From Fervidobacterium sp. (GTDB lineage Bacteria; Thermotogota; Thermotogae; Thermotogales; Fervidobacteriaceae): 10,286 bases of DNA. Below, in pieces: positions 8,101-10,286 of the stretch. The notes under the pieces were generated by a model. That model did no database searches and was not told the DNA's origin. It was given only the letters and a program-made list of their open reading frames with translations. The translations under genes and the position numbers were made by a program. How positions within the stretch are numbered: the first letter of the stretch is position 1; the number at the start of each line of letters is the position of its first letter. Where the stretch lies: assembly GCA_003522805.1 (NCBI GenBank), contig DPIB01000043.1:1-10286 (forward strand). Direction: 5' to 3'.

Positions 8101-10061
8101 AAGACCAGTTAAAACAGCTTTCGGGTATGAGGGGGCTTATGGCCGATCCGTCAGGTAAGACTATAGAAATACCTATAACATCTAATTTCCGTGAAGGTCT
8201 TTCTGTGCTTGAATTCTTTATCAGTACACACGGTGCTAGAAAAGGCTCTGCGGACACTGCGTTAAGAACAAGTTCTGCAGGTTATTTGACTAGAAGACTT
8301 GTTGATGTTGTACAGAGTGTTGTAATAACTGAACCTGATTGTGGTACGCACGATGGAGTAAGGGCAAGGATTCTTAAGAGCTCTGACAACTTCGTTGTCG
8401 AGAAATTGGAAGACTTTCTGTTCGGAAGATTGCTTTCAAGAGAAATCTATGAACCTGGTACTGGCAGTGTGTTGACTAATCCTAACAACAAGAAAAATTA
8501 TATAAGAGATGCTCTTATTCTTGATGAAGATGCGAAGTTCCTTTCAAACTATAAGAAGAGAGTAACCGTCGTTGAAAAAACGACGTTCAACGTAGACAGT
8601 GGGAATATACCAGAAGTTTACGCTGAGCTCTCAGAAAATGTTGACTTAGGTAGTGAGATATTGTTTTCCGAAACCGAACTTGACTGGGATGTTGTAAAGA
8701 AATTAAGAGAAGCCGGAATCGAAGAAGTTGATATAAAACTATACCCAGTGGTTGGGACAGTGGTAGCAGAGGAATCGATTTGGGATAAGAACGGTGAGAC
8801 ACAAATAGCGGTTGAAGAGGAACAGATCGATATTAATTTAGCTAAAGTATTTGAAGAAAATGGTGTAGACAGTGTAGTCGTTAGGCCAGAAATATACGTA
8901 AGATCAGCTCTTACGTGCGAGTCTGAAAAGGGCATCTGTGCCAAGTGCTACGGTCTTGACTTGTCAAATCACAAGATCGCAAGTGTCGGTGAATCCGTTG
9001 GTATAGTCGCTGCTCAATCTATAGGTGAACCTGGTACACAACTTACAATGAGAACGTTCCATACTGGCGGAATAGCAACTACGGCAGATATCACACAAGG
9101 TTTACCTAGAGTTGAAGAACTCTTCGAAGCAAGGAAAAAGACAAAAGATCCTGAAGGTATATTTGCAAAAGTCAAGGGAATGATAGTTGATATTTCTCAA
9201 GAAGAACCTAAGAAGATATACATTCAAGATGAGCTTGGTTCAATTCATGAATACGAAGTCCCTTCGCGTGTAAGGATTAATGTAGGAATTGGACAAAAAG
9301 TGTTGGCTGGTCAATCGTTGACAAGTGGTTCACTCAAGATCAGGAAAATCCTTGAAGAGCTTGGGGCAGAAGAAACAGCCACCTACTTGCTGAAAGAGAT
9401 AAAGAAGGTTTACGTCCAACAAGGTGTTGATATCCATGATAAGCATTTTGAACTCATAATTAGACAAATGCTCAACAAAGCTGAGGTCGTAGATTCTGGA
9501 GACACTGATTTCTTACCTGGCGACCTTGTGCCAATGGGTTTATTAAATAAGGTGAACAGAGAAATCATGGAAGGAAATGCAAAAGTGGAAATAAACCGAA
9601 AGAGGGTAATAGGAAAGACTTTAGAAAAACGCATCATTTCAAAGGATGAAAATGGAGAAATCATAGAGATTGCAGCTCAGGGTGAAGAAATAACTGAGGA
9701 ACTCCTGCAGAAATTGATAGACTATGATATAAAGGAAGTAACAATCATAACGGCAGATAAGGAAAGACAGGTTTACCAGATACTACCCAAAGAAATTGCA
9801 AAATATAGAAGAAGACTTCTAAGAATCACGCAAGCATCACTTGAATATGAAGGTTGGCTGAGTGCAGCAAGTTTCCAACAGACTCAGCAGGTGCTTACCG
9901 ATGCAGCCATAAAAGGAACCGTCGATACATTGGTTGGACTCAAAGAAAACGTAATTGTTGGGCAGATCATACCTGCAGGTACAGGGTTCGACGTCTTTTT
10001 AGGGATTCAATACGAAGAAACGCCAAGACTTGCACAGGAAAAGAAAGAGAAATTGGCATAA
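5109..10061 (+). CDS. rpoC: DNA-directed RNA polymerase subunit beta-prime, with large insertions
   Basis: Beta-prime carries the catalytic Mg site and the clamp. At 1650 aa it is far longer than in E. coli (1407) and near the T. maritima size. In order: N-terminal zinc site C62, C64, C77, C80; an inserted domain at about 168-455, likely barrel-sandwich hybrid modules as in Thermus and Thermotoga; clamp helices and the conserved [13 protein letters not shown] segment; catalytic NADFDGDQ at 745-752 with D747, D749 and D751; bridge helix from about 985 ([11 protein letters not shown]); second zinc site C1078, C1270, C1277, C1280; trigger loop with M1314 and H1318; C-terminal [13 protein letters not shown] and GLKENVIVG. 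The second zinc site has 191 residues between its first two cysteines, against about 73 in E. coli, and a further insertion lies near 1500-1565. E. coli SI3 is absent. AGGAGG at 5095-5100 supports ATG 5109. Confidence 0.98.
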   Translation: MSSSFKRKIAKVKVNIAAPEVIRSWSSGEVKKAETINYRTFKPEKEGLFCERIFGPVKDYECACGKYSGKKYEGTVCEKCGVRVESKDARRRRFGHIELAAPVTHVWYLKNTPSVIATLLDMTVKDIENIVYFGSRRINERVLVVTDPKNTPFIKGSILNQTEYEIYAKKWDFEVSPAYIVKEPRTPLVSEISGEVQIKREKSHTDRDIYWINVRDIARAELRVLSGMEIRFKDGEYVDQGEEIVSEKRVDAIYAPFDGNVEVDQFSETITINPLPTSKNTPITFSLPYGVRVLVKNGDKVKKGQQLTTETILSSITAPISGAIKYSKQLNLRPLENGMYEVITTGTLYIESVQQVKSYPAFEGAYIYVQDGDSVKAGDILADRFLFEEEKLTSEEYKLFSQYYHGLFVVEEQVENDKPIMVVTNIDENMIEEIGMTRGQIITQQDYEAYSRIYPGKIEAETGAAAVKKLLQQLDLEITKAELEAELKKIPKSSVRAKKLLKKLTIIKDMIESGTKPEWMVLDALPVVPPEIRPMIQIDGGRFATTDLNDLYRRVLMRNNRLKKLLEMNAPEVIVKNEKRMLQEAVDNLIFNGKIGKAYVDRNGRPLKSLTDLIRGKKGRFRRNLLGKRVDYSGRAVIVVGPHLKIHECGLPKKMALELFEPFVIAELSKEENVEATQTKVKKYRKELQREDPKAWEKLEKVIQGRVVLLNRAPTLHRMSIQAFEPKLIEGNAIQLHPLVCPPFNADFDGDQMAVHLPLSPVAQAEARLLMLSRYNIISPAHGKPISMPGKDVVAGVYYLTMVGKDYNSIEPEKVKWRFSSSEEAELAYEFGYISLHEPLLISINGKITKTTFGRLIFNQILPEELKNYEKPFGKNDIKDVVYKTFKTHGIDRTADLLDDIKSLGFRYATISGLTISLRDFIISPKKQEIISVAMKKIDQIEQLYDEGLLSDEEKYRETIKVWNDTTGEVQEETYRYLGENPFNPVYIMVDSGARGNKDQLKQLSGMRGLMADPSGKTIEIPITSNFREGLSVLEFFISTHGARKGSADTALRTSSAGYLTRRLVDVVQSVVITEPDCGTHDGVRARILKSSDNFVVEKLEDFLFGRLLSREIYEPGTGSVLTNPNNKKNYIRDALILDEDAKFLSNYKKRVTVVEKTTFNVDSGNIPEVYAELSENVDLGSEILFSETELDWDVVKKLREAGIEEVDIKLYPVVGTVVAEESIWDKNGETQIAVEEEQIDINLAKVFEENGVDSVVVRPEIYVRSALTCESEKGICAKCYGLDLSNHKIASVGESVGIVAAQSIGEPGTQLTMRTFHTGGIATTADITQGLPRVEELFEARKKTKDPEGIFAKVKGMIVDISQEEPKKIYIQDELGSIHEYEVPSRVRINVGIGQKVLAGQSLTSGSLKIRKILEELGAEETATYLLKEIKKVYVQQGVDIHDKHFELIIRQMLNKAEVVDSGDTDFLPGDLVPMGLLNKVNREIMEGNAKVEINRKRVIGKTLEKRIISKDENGEIIEIAAQGEEITEELLQKLIDYDIKEVTIITADKERQVYQILPKEIAKYRRRLLRITQASLEYEGWLSAASFQQTQQVLTDAAIKGTVDTLVGLKENVIVGQIIPAGTGFDVFLGIQYEETPRLAQEKKEKLA

Positions 10062-10118
10062 TCTACGTTTTTGAATCAAGTAATATTTGGATTAGACGAT
10101 ATATCGATATGAAAAATG

Positions 10119-10148
10119 GAGGGCGCAGTCATGCGCCCTCTTTAGTTT
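10119..10148 (+). terminator. Terminator after rpoC, probably bidirectional
   Basis: GAGGGCGCA (10119-10127) pairs perfectly with TGCGCCCTC (10132-10140) around the loop GTCA, followed by TTTAGTTT. It lies 57 bases after the rpoC stop and ends the operon. On the - strand the same stem is followed after two bases by TTTTT (complement of 10112-10116), so it could also end a transcript arriving from the right. No complete convergent gene is visible inside the window. Confidence 0.9.
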
Positions 10149-10286
10149 CCGATACAATAATACAATTCTCCAGTTGCATAATTATCATCATCTACATCTC
10201 ATCAGGAAATGACATTAGGTAATGAAAACAGGGGAATAAGGGAATAGATGTGTCCAGTTCCACTTGACACCCTGGCCAATGTAAAA
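10149..10286. other. Intergenic tail without a recognisable complete gene
   Basis: These 138 bases are AT-rich and hold no complete reading frame of convincing length or family. On the - strand all three frames stay open from the right edge for 23 to 30 codons; one stops at 10215-10217 and would end a protein in YSPVFIT. That is too short to tell a gene end from chance. Confidence 0.5.
10264..10269 (+). promoter_or_regulatory. Consensus -35 hexamer at the right edge
   Basis: TTGACA is a perfect -35 match. With standard 17-base spacing the -10 would begin just past the last base of the window, so the promoter cannot be confirmed. It lies after the rpoC terminator, where a new transcription unit would be expected to begin. 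It overlaps the inverted 19-base element shared with the left edge. Confidence 0.3.

Noticed and set aside
5109..10061. Intein or fusion as the explanation for the long rpoC
   Set aside because: The extra length lies in segments at known lineage-specific insertion points; no intein splice motifs (N-terminal Cys/Ser block, C-terminal HN followed by Cys/Ser/Thr) or homing endonuclease signature are seen.
9854..10222. + strand frame of 122 codons overlapping the rpoC end
   Set aside because: It shares DNA with the conserved rpoC C-terminus in another frame, runs through the terminator hairpin, and resembles no family.
1..10286. A new defence, mobile or accessory system in the window
   Set aside because: Every substantial gene is a core transcription or translation gene; there are no transposase, integrase, CRISPR repeats or toxin-antitoxin pairs.

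Overview
This window is a conserved information-processing locus: ribosomal protein genes rplJ (L10) and rplL (L7/L12), followed by rpoB and rpoC, which encode the two large RNA polymerase subunits. All four genes are on the + strand, complete, and free of frameshifts. The proteins point to the bacterial order Thermotogales, most likely Fervidobacterium or a close relative. The reasons are the Lys/Glu/Ile-rich composition of a thermophile, a compact beta subunit (1182 aa), and a very large beta-prime (1650 aa) carrying an N-terminal insertion of the Thermotoga/Thermus type. The genus is inferred from recall of the protein family, not from a search.

Layout. Positions 1-264 hold a possible promoter and a structured L10 leader RNA that ends in an intrinsic terminator just before rplJ. 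rplJ (265-807) and rplL (870-1256) form a tight pair with strong ribosome binding sites. A strong terminator hairpin (1289-1322) and about 160 bases of AT-rich DNA separate rplL from rpoB (1483-5031). A 77-base gap leads to rpoC (5109-10061). A strong, probably bidirectional terminator (10119-10148) closes the unit. The last 138 bases contain no recognisable complete gene, but end with a consensus -35 hexamer at the right edge.

How it works together. L10 and L7/L12 form the ribosomal stalk that recruits translation factors, while RpoB and RpoC form the catalytic core of RNA polymerase. The leader can fold into mutually exclusive helices in which two identical 7-base segments compete for one partner. 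This is the architecture expected if the L10-L12 complex shuts down its own transcription by attenuation, as described for Bacillus subtilis. The second terminator, after rplL, would let the cell make many stalk proteins per polymerase subunit.

There is no mobile element, CRISPR array, rRNA or tRNA, and I see no accessory system. The points most worth a second look are the leader switch, the repeat architecture of the beta-prime insertions, the natural substitutions in the rifampicin pocket of beta, and a near-identical inverted 19-base element at the two ends of the window.
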